A stretch of 64,000 bases of DNA from DAITQM01 sp036832975 (lineage in GTDB: Bacteria; Pseudomonadota; Gammaproteobacteria; Xanthomonadales; Wenzhouxiangellaceae), in the NCBI GenBank assembly GCA_036832975.1, contig DAITQM010000012.1:1-64000 (forward strand). The letters are read 5' to 3'. The position numbers and the translations under genes are program-made. A model generated the notes under the pieces. That model made no database searches, was not told the origin of the DNA, and was given only the letters and a program-made list of their open reading frames with translations. This document shows, piece by piece, positions 16,906 to 25,544 of this stretch (its first letter is position 1; each line of letters opens with the position of its first letter).

Positions 16906-17657
16906 CGATTTTCCTCCTGTTTCGGGTCGTGCTCCCGGTGCATCCACTCCGTCAGCCAATCGACACTGCTGGCCAGCTTGAGCTGCTGGATCGCGGCGGC
17001 CGGATCGACCTGGTTGGGGCAGACGCTGGAGCATTCGCCGACAAACGTGCATTCCCAGATCCCTTGTTCGCCGGCGACCTGCGCAGCGCGCTGCCGGTGC
17101 CCACCGTCACGGCTGTCCTGGTTGTAACGCTGGGCCAGGGCGAGTGCCGCAGGGCCGTGATAGTCCGCGCTCAAGCCGACCTGCGGGCAGGCGGCATAGC
17201 ACAGCATGCAGTTGATACACAACGTCCACTGATGATAGCGGGCGAACTCGGCCGGCGTTTGCCGGTAAGTGTCCCCCGGTGGCGGGCGGTCCGGAATCAG
17301 CCAAGCTTTGACCGCTCCGAGACCGTCGATCAGCCGTGCCTGGTCGACGATCAGATCACGCACCACCGGGAGATGGTCGAGCGGCGCGACCCGGATCGTC
17401 GCCGGCAGATCGCGGATAAATGCCTTGCACGCCAGTTGCGGCTCGTCATTGATCATCATGCCGCAACTACCGCACACCGCCATGTGGCAGGACCAGCGGT
17501 AGCTGAGCGTCGGATCGAGATGATCTTTGATGTAATTCAGCGCATCGAGCACCACCCAATCGGGCCGGCACGGCACTTGATAATCGCTGTACGACGGAGC
17601 ACCGTCCTGCTCGGGCCGATAGCGGAAAACGCTGAACGTCACCTGCCGCTCGCTCAC
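16902..17657 (-). CDS. frdB: Fumarate reductase iron-sulfur subunit
   Basis: A 251-residue electron-transfer subunit. The 2Fe-2S ferredoxin domain contains SCHMAVCGSCGMMIN; the C-terminal domain carries CINCMLCYAACP and CTFVGECSSVCPNQVDPA, ligating the 4Fe-4S and 3Fe-4S clusters. It carries electrons from quinol at FrdC/D to the FAD of FrdA. GTG start at 17657, overlapping the frdA stop by 4 bp. The cluster motifs are complete. Confidence 0.95.
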   Translation of the reverse strand: MSERQVTFSVFRYRPEQDGAPSYSDYQVPCRPDWVVLDALNYIKDHLDPTLSYRWSCHMAVCGSCGMMINDEPQLACKAFIRDLPATIRVAPLDHLPVVRDLIVDQARLIDGLGAVKAWLIPDRPPPGDTYRQTPAEFARYHQWTLCINCMLCYAACPQVGLSADYHGPAALALAQRYNQDSRDGGHRQRAAQVAGEQGIWECTFVGECSSVCPNQVDPAAAIQQLKLASSVDWLTEWMHREHDPKQEENR

Positions 17658-19402
17658 GCCGGACCTCCGTACACCCGCTCGGCCGGCGGCCAGCGGTCGA
17701 TCTTGACCGGCCGGGTCGTCAGATGCGGGGCGCCGCCGGTGCCGCGCGTCACCAAACTATGGTGCAGAAACGCGGCATCGTCGCGGGCGGGAAAGTCCAG
17801 CCTTTGGTGCGCGCCGCGCGACTCGCGGCGGGCCAGTGCGGCGTGGATCATCGCTTCACCGATTTCCAGCGTCGCCCCGAGTTCGAGCGCATTCAGCAAT
17901 TCGGTGTTGAACACCCGGCTCCGATCTCTGACGCGCAGTGTGCCGTAGCGCCGGCGCAACTCGGCCAGCGTCTCGCGCGCCGCGACAAGGGTTGGTTCTT
18001 CACGATAAATCCCCGCCGCTTGTTCCATGGTCGCGTGCAGTTCGGCGCGCAGCCCCGGCAGCAATTCGCCGCCCTCAGACCGGCTGAACAAGGTATCGAG
18101 ACGCGCAAAACTGCGCTCGGCATCGGCCCGCCATCGCCGGTCATGCACCTGTTTCACCGCGCCGCGATAAGCCGCGGCGTGCGCCCCGGCACGGGCTCCG
18201 AAGACCAGGATCTCGGCCAGCGAATTGGATCCCAGGCGGTTGGCGCCGTTGATACTGACACAAGCGCATTCGCCGGCGGCGTACAGGCCGGGCAGGGCCG
18301 TGGCCCCGTCATTGTCGGTATCGATCCCGCCCATCGTGTAGTGCACGACCGGACGGACCGGGATCGGCGCCTGGACCGGATCGACGCCGGCATAGGTTTT
18401 CGCCAATTCCCTGACGAGCGGCAAGCGTTCGTCGATCTTCTTGACTCCGAGGTGGCGGATATCGAGGTGGACGACGTCGCCGGCCGGGGTCGGGATCGTC
18501 CGTCCTTTGCGCTGCTCGTGCCAGAATGCCTGGCTCAGTCGGTCACGCGGCCCGAGTTCCATCGCCTTGCGCCTGGGCCAGGGATCGGGCGGTCCGAGGT
18601 GGTAATCCTGCAAGTAGCGGTACCCGTCGCGATTGACCAGGATGCCGCCTTCGCCGCGCGCCCCTTCGGTGATCAGGATCCCGGTACCGGGCAGGCCGGT
18701 CGGGTGGTATTGAACGAATTCGATATCCTTCAAAGCAATCCCGGCGCGGTAGGCCAGCGCCATGCCGTCACCGGTCTTGATCGCACCGTTGGTGGTGAAC
18801 GGAAACACCCGTCCGGCGCCGCCGGTGGCCAGGATCACCGCCGGCGCCAGGATCGCGACCCGCTCGCCGTTTTTGATGTCGAGCGCGGTGACCCCGGCGG
18901 TCCGTTCGCCGTCGGTGATCAGGTCGAGCACGAAGTATTCGTCAAGCCGGACGATCGACGGGAACTGCAATGAAGTCTGAAACAGGGTATGCAGGATATG
19001 GAAACCGCTTTTATCGGCCGCGAACCAGGTGCGCTGGTTTTTCATGCCGCCGAACGACCGGACGGCGACGTTGCCGGCCGGGTCGCGGCTCCACGGGCAA
19101 CCCCAATTTTCGAGTTCTGCAAGCCGGCGGGGCGCTTCTTCGACAAACAGCGCCACCGCATCCTGGTCACACAACCAATCGCCGCCGCTGACCGTGTCGC
19201 GGAAATGATCGTCGAGCGTATCGTCCGGCAGTACGACACCGGCCGCACCACCTTCGGCGGCCACCGTATGGCTGCGCATCGGGTAAACCTTGCTGACCAG
19301 CGCGACCTGCAACTGGGGCGCCCGACGGGCGATCTCGATTGCCGCACGCAGGCCGGCACCGCCGGCGCCGACGATCGCTACGTCGGCGTGAACTTCACGC
19401 AT
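17654..19402 (-). CDS. frdA: Fumarate reductase flavoprotein subunit
   Basis: A 582-residue FAD-binding catalytic subunit. The N-terminus carries the dinucleotide fold (AIVGAGGAGLRAAIE), then SHTVAAEGGAAG with the histidine used for covalent FAD attachment. The catalytic region HPTGLPGTGILITEGARGEGG includes the active-site arginine. HYTMGGI and NGANRLGSNSLAE are further family motifs. The ATG at 19402 was chosen because the FAD motif follows at once and the codon overlaps the rquA stop (TGATG). The FrdCD anchors mark the quinol:fumarate reductase type rather than four-subunit succinate dehydrogenase. Direction in vivo could be either way, but coupling to rquA favours fumarate reduction. Confidence 0.95.
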   Translation of the reverse strand: MREVHADVAIVGAGGAGLRAAIEIARRAPQLQVALVSKVYPMRSHTVAAEGGAAGVVLPDDTLDDHFRDTVSGGDWLCDQDAVALFVEEAPRRLAELENWGCPWSRDPAGNVAVRSFGGMKNQRTWFAADKSGFHILHTLFQTSLQFPSIVRLDEYFVLDLITDGERTAGVTALDIKNGERVAILAPAVILATGGAGRVFPFTTNGAIKTGDGMALAYRAGIALKDIEFVQYHPTGLPGTGILITEGARGEGGILVNRDGYRYLQDYHLGPPDPWPRRKAMELGPRDRLSQAFWHEQRKGRTIPTPAGDVVHLDIRHLGVKKIDERLPLVRELAKTYAGVDPVQAPIPVRPVVHYTMGGIDTDNDGATALPGLYAAGECACVSINGANRLGSNSLAEILVFGARAGAHAAAYRGAVKQVHDRRWRADAERSFARLDTLFSRSEGGELLPGLRAELHATMEQAAGIYREEPTLVAARETLAELRRRYGTLRVRDRSRVFNTELLNALELGATLEIGEAMIHAALARRESRGAHQRLDFPARDDAAFLHHSLVTRGTGGAPHLTTRPVKIDRWPPAERVYGGPA

Positions 19403-20244
19403 CAGCGCGCGGCCTCGACGCGGTAACGCAGCGCGTGATAGAAACCGCCGAAAATCGTACGCCGAGCTTCGCGCACGACGCACTTGCCGGCACTGTGTGC
19501 CGCCACCGCGACCAGCCGGTCGAGATCGCTGTCCCACAGGCTCGGCAGGAACGGTTCGGCCTTACCGAAAATCCAACGCATAAGTGCCAGTCGATGAAAC
19601 GGGTGCGTCGTGCCGCGCGGCCCGTATTCAGCCAGTACCAGGCGGCCGCCAGGTTCGACCCGGCGCAGCGCTTCACCCAGCACTTGCGGGCGGACCTCGG
19701 CCGGGAGCTCGTGCAGCAGCAAAAACAGCAGCACCGATCTGAAGCTGTCGGCACCGAAATGAAGGCGTTCGGCGTTCATGCAGCGGAACGAAACGCGGGT
19801 GGGCGATTGCAGCGCCGCGACTTTTCGCGCCGCACGCTCCAACTGGATCGGCGCGGCGTCGATCACGGTCAGCGGCTGGCCGTCGAGGGCGGCGGTCAGG
19901 TGCGGGATGAAATTGCCATAAGCCGAGGCGACGAGCAGTGTCGATCCGGCGTCTTTAGCGCCCAGCAAGTCGAGCGTGGCGTCGCGCAATTTGGCGTATT
20001 GTCCGAAGACGATGGCGTTGATGATCGGCTGGTGGTCGAAAAACCAGACCGCCGGCCGCCACAGGTAAGCCCACCAGTAATATTTCACCAGATACGGCGG
20101 CAGCGCGACGACCTGGCCGCTCGCCGGCGCCGCCATCGTGCCGGCCGTCTCCGCCTCGACCCCCGGCGGCCAGGGCAATGCCTGGGCGGCGGCGGGACGA
20201 GACTCCAGCGCTCTGGCCGCCAACAAATGGTTGTCGCGCTTCAT
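19402..20244 (-). CDS. rquA: Rhodoquinone biosynthesis protein RquA
   Basis: A 280-residue member of the methyltransferase-fold family that converts ubiquinone to rhodoquinone with S-adenosylmethionine as amino donor. Seen here: YYWWAYLWRPAVWFFDHQ, then NAIVFGQYAKLRDATL, a divergent nucleotide loop (LLVASAYGNFIPHL) and SVLLFLLLHELPAEVRP. As I recall, these match RquA proteins and differ from UbiG/UbiE. The ATG at 20244 has AAGGAG upstream. It is the first gene of an operon with frdABCD and is coupled to frdA by a 1-bp overlap. That fits the known need of fumarate reductase for a low-potential quinol. Assignment rests on remembered family motifs. Confidence 0.85.
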   Translation of the reverse strand: MKRDNHLLAARALESRPAAAQALPWPPGVEAETAGTMAAPASGQVVALPPYLVKYYWWAYLWRPAVWFFDHQPIINAIVFGQYAKLRDATLDLLGAKDAGSTLLVASAYGNFIPHLTAALDGQPLTVIDAAPIQLERAARKVAALQSPTRVSFRCMNAERLHFGADSFRSVLLFLLLHELPAEVRPQVLGEALRRVEPGGRLVLAEYGPRGTTHPFHRLALMRWIFGKAEPFLPSLWDSDLDRLVAVAAHSAGKCVVREARRTIFGGFYHALRYRVEAAR

Positions 20245-20295
20245 GGTCGATCTCCTTTGTTGGTTGTCGGATGGGAAGAGACGAGCTTGGCGGCT

Positions 20296-20338
20296 ATCAT
20301 CCCGGAACGGCCACCCTGTTTTCTTGACGGGTGTCAAG
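20296..20338 (-). promoter_or_regulatory. FNR-type palindrome and -10 element upstream of rquA-frd
   Basis: CTTGACGGGTGTCAAG at 20323-20338 is a perfect inverted repeat of the FNR/Anr/Dnr form TTGAC-N4-GTCAA (consensus TTGAT-N4-ATCAA). On the minus strand a GATGAT -10 element lies at 20301-20296, giving a start near 20289 and the box centre at -41.5. The leader would be about 45 nt. Confidence 0.55.
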
Positions 20339-20417
20339 CGCCGGGCTTTTCGGCGCATCGCGCCGGGCAGCGCGATCCCGGTAAAATCGGTACCGTTGCA
20401 CCCTACTGGAAACAGCG

Positions 20418-21563
20418 ATGTCCACTACCGATCCGCCACTCGCTCGCGCTACGCTCGCCGTTCATGCCGGTTCGCTGGCCGATCCCCACGGCGGCCTCAA
20501 CACCCCCGTTTATCCCTCGTCCGCTTATGCCTATCACCGCGACGGCGAGATCCGCTACCCGCGCTATTTCAACACACCGAATCAACTCGCCGCCGCGGCC
20601 AAGATCGCCGCGCTCGAAGGCGCCGAGAGCGCCTTGTTGTTCAGTTCCGGTATGGCGGCGATCAGCACCGCACTGCTCGCCCTCGTCGCCCCCGGCGACG
20701 AGGTACTGCTCGCCGCGGGCCTGTACGGCGGCACCGATCATTTTGTCCGGCACGAACTCGAACCCCGCGGCATCGCCATCCGGTTCGCGCCACCCAGCGC
20801 CGCCGATTTGCTCGCCGCACTCGGCGATCGATCGCGCTTGATCCTGGTCGAATCGCCGACCAATCCGCTGCTTAACATCATCGATCTTCGCGCCCTTGCC
20901 GCTGAAGCCCGCCGCCGCGGCGTGCTGACCATGGTCGATAACACGTTCGCGACGCCGATTGTGCAGCAGCCATTGGCGCTCGGCTGCGACCTCGTGATGC
21001 ACAGCGCCACCAAATACCTCGGTGGCCACAGCGACCTGTGCGCCGGCGTGCTGGCCGGCAGCGCTGAATTGATCGGCCCGTGCCGCGAGATCGCCAGCCG
21101 TTACGGCGGCTGCCTCAACGCTTTCGACGCCTGGCTGCTGGAGCGCAGCATGAAAACCCTTGCGGTGCGCGTTGATAAACAGAACGCCACGGCCGCGTCG
21201 CTCGCCCCCTGGCTCGCCGCCGATTCCAGAATCGACAAGGTTTATTATCCTGGTCTTAAAACTAATGCTGGGCATCATATCGCCTCCCGCCAAATGACCG
21301 CCTATGGCGCGATGATTTCATTCAACTTGGCCACCACGCTCGACCCCGATGCTTTCGAGCAGCATTTGCGGCTGATTCGCCCGGCGGTCAGCCTGGGCGG
21401 CGTCGAGTCAACGATCTGCCGCCCGTGCCTGACGTCCCACGCCAAGATGGCGCCGGCCGAACGGGCCAGGCTCGGCATCGGCGATCGTTTGTTCCGGTTG
21501 TCCGTCGGCCTCGAGGACATTGCCGACCTCAGCGCCGATCTTTCTTTGGCATTGGATGAATAA
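20418..21563 (+). CDS. PLP-dependent trans-sulfuration enzyme (cystathionine/methionine gamma-lyase family)
   Basis: A 381-residue fold-type I PLP enzyme. The family signature is clear: DNTFATPIVQQPLALGCD followed by HSATKYLGGHSD with the PLP lysine. LLFSSGMAAISTAL binds the cofactor phosphate, and PRYFNTPNQ corresponds to the substrate region, where typical enzymes have YSRxxNPT. Members act as cystathionine gamma-synthase, cystathionine beta/gamma-lyase or methionine gamma-lyase; these cannot be told apart by eye. The 3' end overlaps the start of the P-type ATPase gene by 8 bp, so the two are co-transcribed. Confidence 0.88.
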   Translation: MSTTDPPLARATLAVHAGSLADPHGGLNTPVYPSSAYAYHRDGEIRYPRYFNTPNQLAAAAKIAALEGAESALLFSSGMAAISTALLALVAPGDEVLLAAGLYGGTDHFVRHELEPRGIAIRFAPPSAADLLAALGDRSRLILVESPTNPLLNIIDLRALAAEARRRGVLTMVDNTFATPIVQQPLALGCDLVMHSATKYLGGHSDLCAGVLAGSAELIGPCREIASRYGGCLNAFDAWLLERSMKTLAVRVDKQNATAASLAPWLAADSRIDKVYYPGLKTNAGHHIASRQMTAYGAMISFNLATTLDPDAFEQHLRLIRPAVSLGGVESTICRPCLTSHAKMAPAERARLGIGDRLFRLSVGLEDIADLSADLSLALDE

Positions 21564-24303
21564 ACCCTCATCAACCACGATCCGTGACCCGCTTCTTACG
21601 CCGCACGCGTTTACGGCCGATGCTTGCTTAGAACATCTCGCCACCACGGCTCAGGGTCTCGACGCGGCAGCGGTCGCCGAGCGCCAAACCCGTTTTCCAC
21701 CCAACCGCCTGCCGGCGGCGCAGCCCCGCACCCGGCTGGCAATTTTTCTCGGCCAGTTTCGCAACCCGCTGATTTATCTGTTGCTGTTCGCCGCCGGACT
21801 GGCAGCCGCGCTCGGCAAGCAGCTCGATAGTTTTTTCATCGGCGCCGTGTTGCTCGTCAACGCGGTGCTCGGCGCCTATCAGGAATGGCATGCCGAACGC
21901 CGGACCCGCGCTCTCGATCGATTGGTTCCGAACCGGGTCCGCGTCATCCGCGATGGAGATCTCCAGATCATCGACAGTGGAGCGCTCTTGCCCGGCGATA
22001 TCGTCCGTCTGGACGAAGGGCAACGGGTTCCGGCCGATCTCAGATTGCTCGATTGCACGGAGGTCAAGGCCGACGAAAGCCTGCTGACCGGCGAATCCGA
22101 ACCGGTGCATAAGGCATGCGACGCCGTTTTGTCGTTATCGACGCCGCTCGCCGAGCGCCTGAATTGTCTTTTCGCCGGTACGACGATGATCACCGGCCGG
22201 GCGCTGGCCGTGGTCACGGCGACCGGCAGCGATACCGAGTTGGGGCGCATCGCCGGGGCGCTGCGCTTTGCCGGTGGTGAATTACCGCTCGTCACCCGGA
22301 TGCGCCAGTTCACCCGCCGGCTGTCGGTCGCGGCGGTTGTGGTGATCGTCCTGCTCGGCTGGCTCTGGTGGGCCCGCGGCACACCGCTGACCGAGGTGCT
22401 GCTACTGGCTACCGCCCTGGCGGTAGCCAGCATCCCCGAAGGCTTGCCGGTGGCGATGACCGTCGCCCTGGCCCGTGCCGTGCATCGCATGGCCACTCGT
22501 CAGGTCATCGTCCGGCGGCTGGCCGCGGTCGAGGGTCTCGGTGCCTGCACCGTGATTGCCAGTGACAAGACCGGAACCCTGACGCGCAATGAACTGACGG
22601 TGGTCAGATGGTGGCACCCGGCATTTGGCGCTCTGGCACCGAATGATCCTCGTGCCCGTGAACTGGCCCTCCACGGCGCACTGGCCAGCGATGCACACCT
22701 GGGCCCCGGAGGCACACGGGATGGCGCGGGCGGCGATGCGGTCGATATCGCGTTCGTGGCCCTGGCCCACGACTTGGAAATCACCCCCGCCTTCTCCACG
22801 ACACGCACGGTCATCGCCCCGTTCAGCGCCGAGCGCAAGTACATGGCGGTCGTCACCGAATCCAACGGGCGCCGCCACGTCCACCTCAAAGGCGCGCCGG
22901 AAGTGGTGCTGCCGCTTTGCGGCGCACCCGCGGAGGCGCTGAACGCAGTCCAGAAACTGACCGCCGACGGCTTTCGGGTTCTGGCGCTCGCCTGTGGTGT
23001 ACCCTGCGACCCTAGCAGCCTGTCGGGCTTTGCCGGTCGCGGCGAAACTTCGGCGGCGCGAGGACAGATGTTCTCCGGATCGCCGGCGCCTAGCACCGCT
23101 ACGGGCCAAGATGCGGAGGAAATAGGTGCCGGGCAGACGGATTTGCACCCCGTGCCAAGTCAAGTCCGACAGGCTGCTGGGCATTCCTTTCGTGAACTGA
23201 CCTTCCTCGGTCTCGCCGCCCTGATCGACCCGCCACGGTCCGAATCAGCCGGTGCCGTCGAACGCGCCACGCAGGCCGGCATCCGAGTGCTGATGATCAC
23301 CGGCGATCACCCGCGCACGGCGCTGGCCATTGCCCGCGATCTCGGTATCGCGACGCACGCCGAAGAAGTGTTCAGCGGCGCCGAATTCGTTCGGTTGCCA
23401 CCGACTGAACGGTGTAGCGCTGTCGCCCGCCACCGGGTCTTCGCGCGGATCGAGCCGTTACAAAAACTGTTGATCGTCGAGGCGCTGCAACAAAACGGCG
23501 AGGTGGTTGCGGTCACCGGCGATGGAGTCAATGACGCTCCGGCGTTAAAGGCCGCCAATATCGGTGTGGCGATGGGGCTGGGCGGCACCGACGTGGCCCG
23601 TGACGCCGCCGATCTGATCCTCGCCGACGATCATTTCGCCTCCATCGTCGCCGGCATCGAAGAGGGCCGTGTCGCTTATGCCAACCTGCGCAAAGTCATC
23701 GCCCTGTTGATCGCCACCGGCGGCGCCGAAATCGTCCTTTTTATGCTGGCCATCGCCGCCGGCCTGCCGCCGCCGTTGTCTGCCGTGCAACTTTTGTGGT
23801 TGAATTTGATCACCAACGGCATCCAGGACGTCGCGCTGGCTTTCGAGCGCAGCGAACCGGGGATCCTGCGCTTGCCGCCACGGCCGGCGCACGAAGGGCT
23901 GTTCAACCGCAAGATGGTCACCCAAGTGGCGATCAGCGGCGCTTGGATCGGAACGGCCGCTTTTTTAGTCTATCAGTACACGCTCAGTGCCGGCTGGCCG
24001 CTCGCCGTGACCCAGGGTGCCCTGCTCTGGTTTATGGTTTTCAGCGAAAACGCCCACGTCTTCAATTGCCGCTCCGAAACCCTGAGCGTCCTGCGCCTAC
24101 CGCTGGCCGGCAATCCGCTGCTCCTCGGCGCCGTGCTGGTCACCCAGGGCATCCAATTGCTCGCCGCCTATACCCCATGGCTGGGCAGCATTATCGGCGT
24201 CATGCCGATGCGCTTCGAACACTGGCTGTTTCTGGCGCTGGTCGCCGCACTGGTGATACCGGTCATGGAGGTCTACAAAAAATTGTTGCGCACACGGCGC
24301 TAA
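21556..24303 (+). CDS. P-type cation-transporting ATPase (type II, Ca2+/monovalent-cation-like) with in-frame insertion
   Basis: A 915-residue membrane pump. Motifs in order: cation-ATPase N-terminal domain (about 10-75), LLTGES actuator loop, PEGLP in transmembrane helix 4, phosphorylation site DKTGTLT, MITGDHPRTA, and the hinge TGDGVNDAPALKAANIG, then C-terminal helices. PEGL and the layout fit the PMCA/SERCA-like P2 group; the ion is not certain. The ATG at 21556 overlaps the upstream stop. Between FRVLALA (end of the nucleotide-binding domain) and ELTFLGL (P-domain) lies an atypical segment of roughly 60 residues. It is encoded by a 165-bp element with 13-bp inverted ends; the frame stays open, so the protein may still fold. 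Confidence 0.9.
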   Translation: MNKPSSTTIRDPLLTPHAFTADACLEHLATTAQGLDAAAVAERQTRFPPNRLPAAQPRTRLAIFLGQFRNPLIYLLLFAAGLAAALGKQLDSFFIGAVLLVNAVLGAYQEWHAERRTRALDRLVPNRVRVIRDGDLQIIDSGALLPGDIVRLDEGQRVPADLRLLDCTEVKADESLLTGESEPVHKACDAVLSLSTPLAERLNCLFAGTTMITGRALAVVTATGSDTELGRIAGALRFAGGELPLVTRMRQFTRRLSVAAVVVIVLLGWLWWARGTPLTEVLLLATALAVASIPEGLPVAMTVALARAVHRMATRQVIVRRLAAVEGLGACTVIASDKTGTLTRNELTVVRWWHPAFGALAPNDPRARELALHGALASDAHLGPGGTRDGAGGDAVDIAFVALAHDLEITPAFSTTRTVIAPFSAERKYMAVVTESNGRRHVHLKGAPEVVLPLCGAPAEALNAVQKLTADGFRVLALACGVPCDPSSLSGFAGRGETSAARGQMFSGSPAPSTATGQDAEEIGAGQTDLHPVPSQVRQAAGHSFRELTFLGLAALIDPPRSESAGAVERATQAGIRVLMITGDHPRTALAIARDLGIATHAEEVFSGAEFVRLPPTERCSAVARHRVFARIEPLQKLLIVEALQQNGEVVAVTGDGVNDAPALKAANIGVAMGLGGTDVARDAADLILADDHFASIVAGIEEGRVAYANLRKVIALLIATGGAEIVLFMLAIAAGLPPPLSAVQLLWLNLITNGIQDVALAFERSEPGILRLPPRPAHEGLFNRKMVTQVAISGAWIGTAAFLVYQYTLSAGWPLAVTQGALLWFMVFSENAHVFNCRSETLSVLRLPLAGNPLLLGAVLVTQGIQLLAAYTPWLGSIIGVMPMRFEHWLFLALVAALVIPVMEVYKKLLRTRR
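23014..23178. repeat. 165-bp inverted-repeat element inside the ATPase gene
   Basis: Bounded by a perfect 13-bp terminal inverted repeat, AGCAGCCTGTCGG (23014-23026) and CCGACAGGCTGCT (23166-23178). Its length is a multiple of three and it holds no stop in the host frame. The encoded peptide (GFAGRGETSAARG, then TATGQDAEEIGAGQ) has low complexity and does not look like part of a pump. No obvious target duplication. A 25-nt segment of it recurs at 59393-59417. Confidence 0.8.
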
Positions 24304-24590
24304 CCACCGATAACACCGGCGACGTCGGCACTATGAAGTGTCTCTCGCGACGGCGCCAAGAACCCCGGGAACGGCCCGCTCGTTTCTCGTTCCCGTTCTT
24401 CGTTCCTTCTTTTCGTTATTCCCGCCTGCCTGTACCCGCACGGCAGACAGGCGCACGCGGGACTCCAGTCAAAACCCGGATTCCGCCACCGAATTTGTGA
24501 GTTGTTGCCGGGATTTTCGAGACATGAAAACGGCAATCACCGAAGATTTCCCAGTACCATAGGCGCCGACCTGCGACCGGCGGTAAGCAG
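24304..24590. other. Intergenic stretch with an imperfect hairpin repeat
   Basis: No gene supported. Around 24417-24470 an imperfect inverted repeat of the ATTCCCGC ... GCGGGACTCC type encloses GCCTGCCTGT and CAGACAGGCG. Repeats of this form occur widely between proteobacterial genes. It could end transcription of the ATPase or of the convergent cytochrome b561 gene. Confidence 0.4.
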
Positions 24591-25175
24591 TTAATTCCCG
24601 GACCGCTTGTATCCGGTCAACATACTTTTGATCAGATTCTCACGATGCAGCCAACTATTGACGAGAACGCCGGCGACGTGTATGACGGCCAGCGTAATTG
24701 TGATATTAGCTAAAATTTCGTGAATTTCCTCAAGGCTATGGGCGAAGGCTTCCGGGCCTTTTTGGATGAACAACGAAAACGGCCCGCCACCGTCGTGCAC
24801 GGCGTAGAGCATCAAGCCCATCGTCGTGGTCGCGAGCAACATCAATAATATGACGACGACCATCGCCCCACCGGCCGGATTGTGGCCGAGGTAGCGCAGC
24901 GGGGCACGGCGGACAAGCGCCGCTAGATAGGCGAATACCGCACGCGGCGGATATACAAAATCGGCGAACCGGGCATGACGCGGCCCGATAAAGCCCCAGA
25001 CAATACGCAGCAGTACCAGTGTGGCGACCGTATAACCCGCCGTGGTGTGCAGCCAGCGGGGCTCGCCTTCGCTGAAGTAGGCGGTCAGTACTGCCGCCAC
25101 CAGCAGCCAGTGAAACAACCGCACGAAGCGGTCCCAGACCTTGACTTGTGGAATCTTTGTTTTCATCGGTATCAT
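24591..25175 (-). CDS. Cytochrome b561-type membrane protein
   Basis: A 194-residue membrane cytochrome of the prokaryotic b561 / Ni-Fe hydrogenase cytochrome b superfamily. There are four hydrophobic segments and candidate heme-ligand histidines in RLFHWLLVAAV, EPRWLHTTAGYTV, EEIHEILANI and LAVIHVAGVLVNSWLHRENL. It probably moves electrons between quinone and a periplasmic or diheme partner. It stands alone, with no catalytic partner next to it. A second ATG (25166) three codons in is an equally good start; neither has a strong SD. Confidence 0.85.
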   Translation of the reverse strand: MIPMKTKIPQVKVWDRFVRLFHWLLVAAVLTAYFSEGEPRWLHTTAGYTVATLVLLRIVWGFIGPRHARFADFVYPPRAVFAYLAALVRRAPLRYLGHNPAGGAMVVVILLMLLATTTMGLMLYAVHDGGGPFSLFIQKGPEAFAHSLEEIHEILANITITLAVIHVAGVLVNSWLHRENLIKSMLTGYKRSGN

Positions 25176-25544
25176 GACATCTCGTATTGCAATGCTTTTC
25201 TATCGGGACATCCCTGTAATTTTGACTCGCCGCATCATCTTCTCATCGGCGGGCCGTGATGGTAAAGCATCCCTCGTTGAAGATTCCATCAAAAATTCGT
25301 TTTTGAAGGTGCTGAGTACTTATTCCCTTGTAAGTGGGCCGCGGCGGGGGGGTTATGGCGACGATGAGTTGATTCCTGAGCCGGAAGGCCCTGGGGTTTT
25401 TTTTCCATACGGCGCGTTCGACCCGGCTGTCGAACAAAATCCCGCTCGCCGAAATCAGACCGTTGCCGCCGACTCCGATGACAGCCGAAGGGCTCTGGTG
25501 TAAAGAGCTGGGTCAAATACGGACCGATATCGGACCACGGCCCC
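25176..25544. other. Gene-free stretch between cytochrome b561 and desaturase genes
   Basis: No gene could be supported. Short open frames on both strands (for example minus-strand 25243-25437) show no recognisable motif. A run of eight T follows GGCCCTGGGG near 25393-25400 but lacks a clear stem. Composition is less GC-rich than the flanks. It may hold degraded sequence. Confidence 0.35.

Noticed and set aside
17723..18973. Plus-strand frame of 416 codons opposite frdA
   Set aside because: Shadow of frdA, which has all flavoprotein motifs in the other strand.
23014..23178. Interpretation of the ATPase insertion as a gene-disrupting frameshift
   Set aside because: The element is 165 bp, stays in frame and has no stop. 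Both flanks continue the same reading frame with intact motifs.
25141..25503. Plus-strand frame of 120 codons between cytochrome b561 and desaturase
   Set aside because: No motif, no SD, and it overlaps the 5' end of the cytochrome b561 gene on the other strand.
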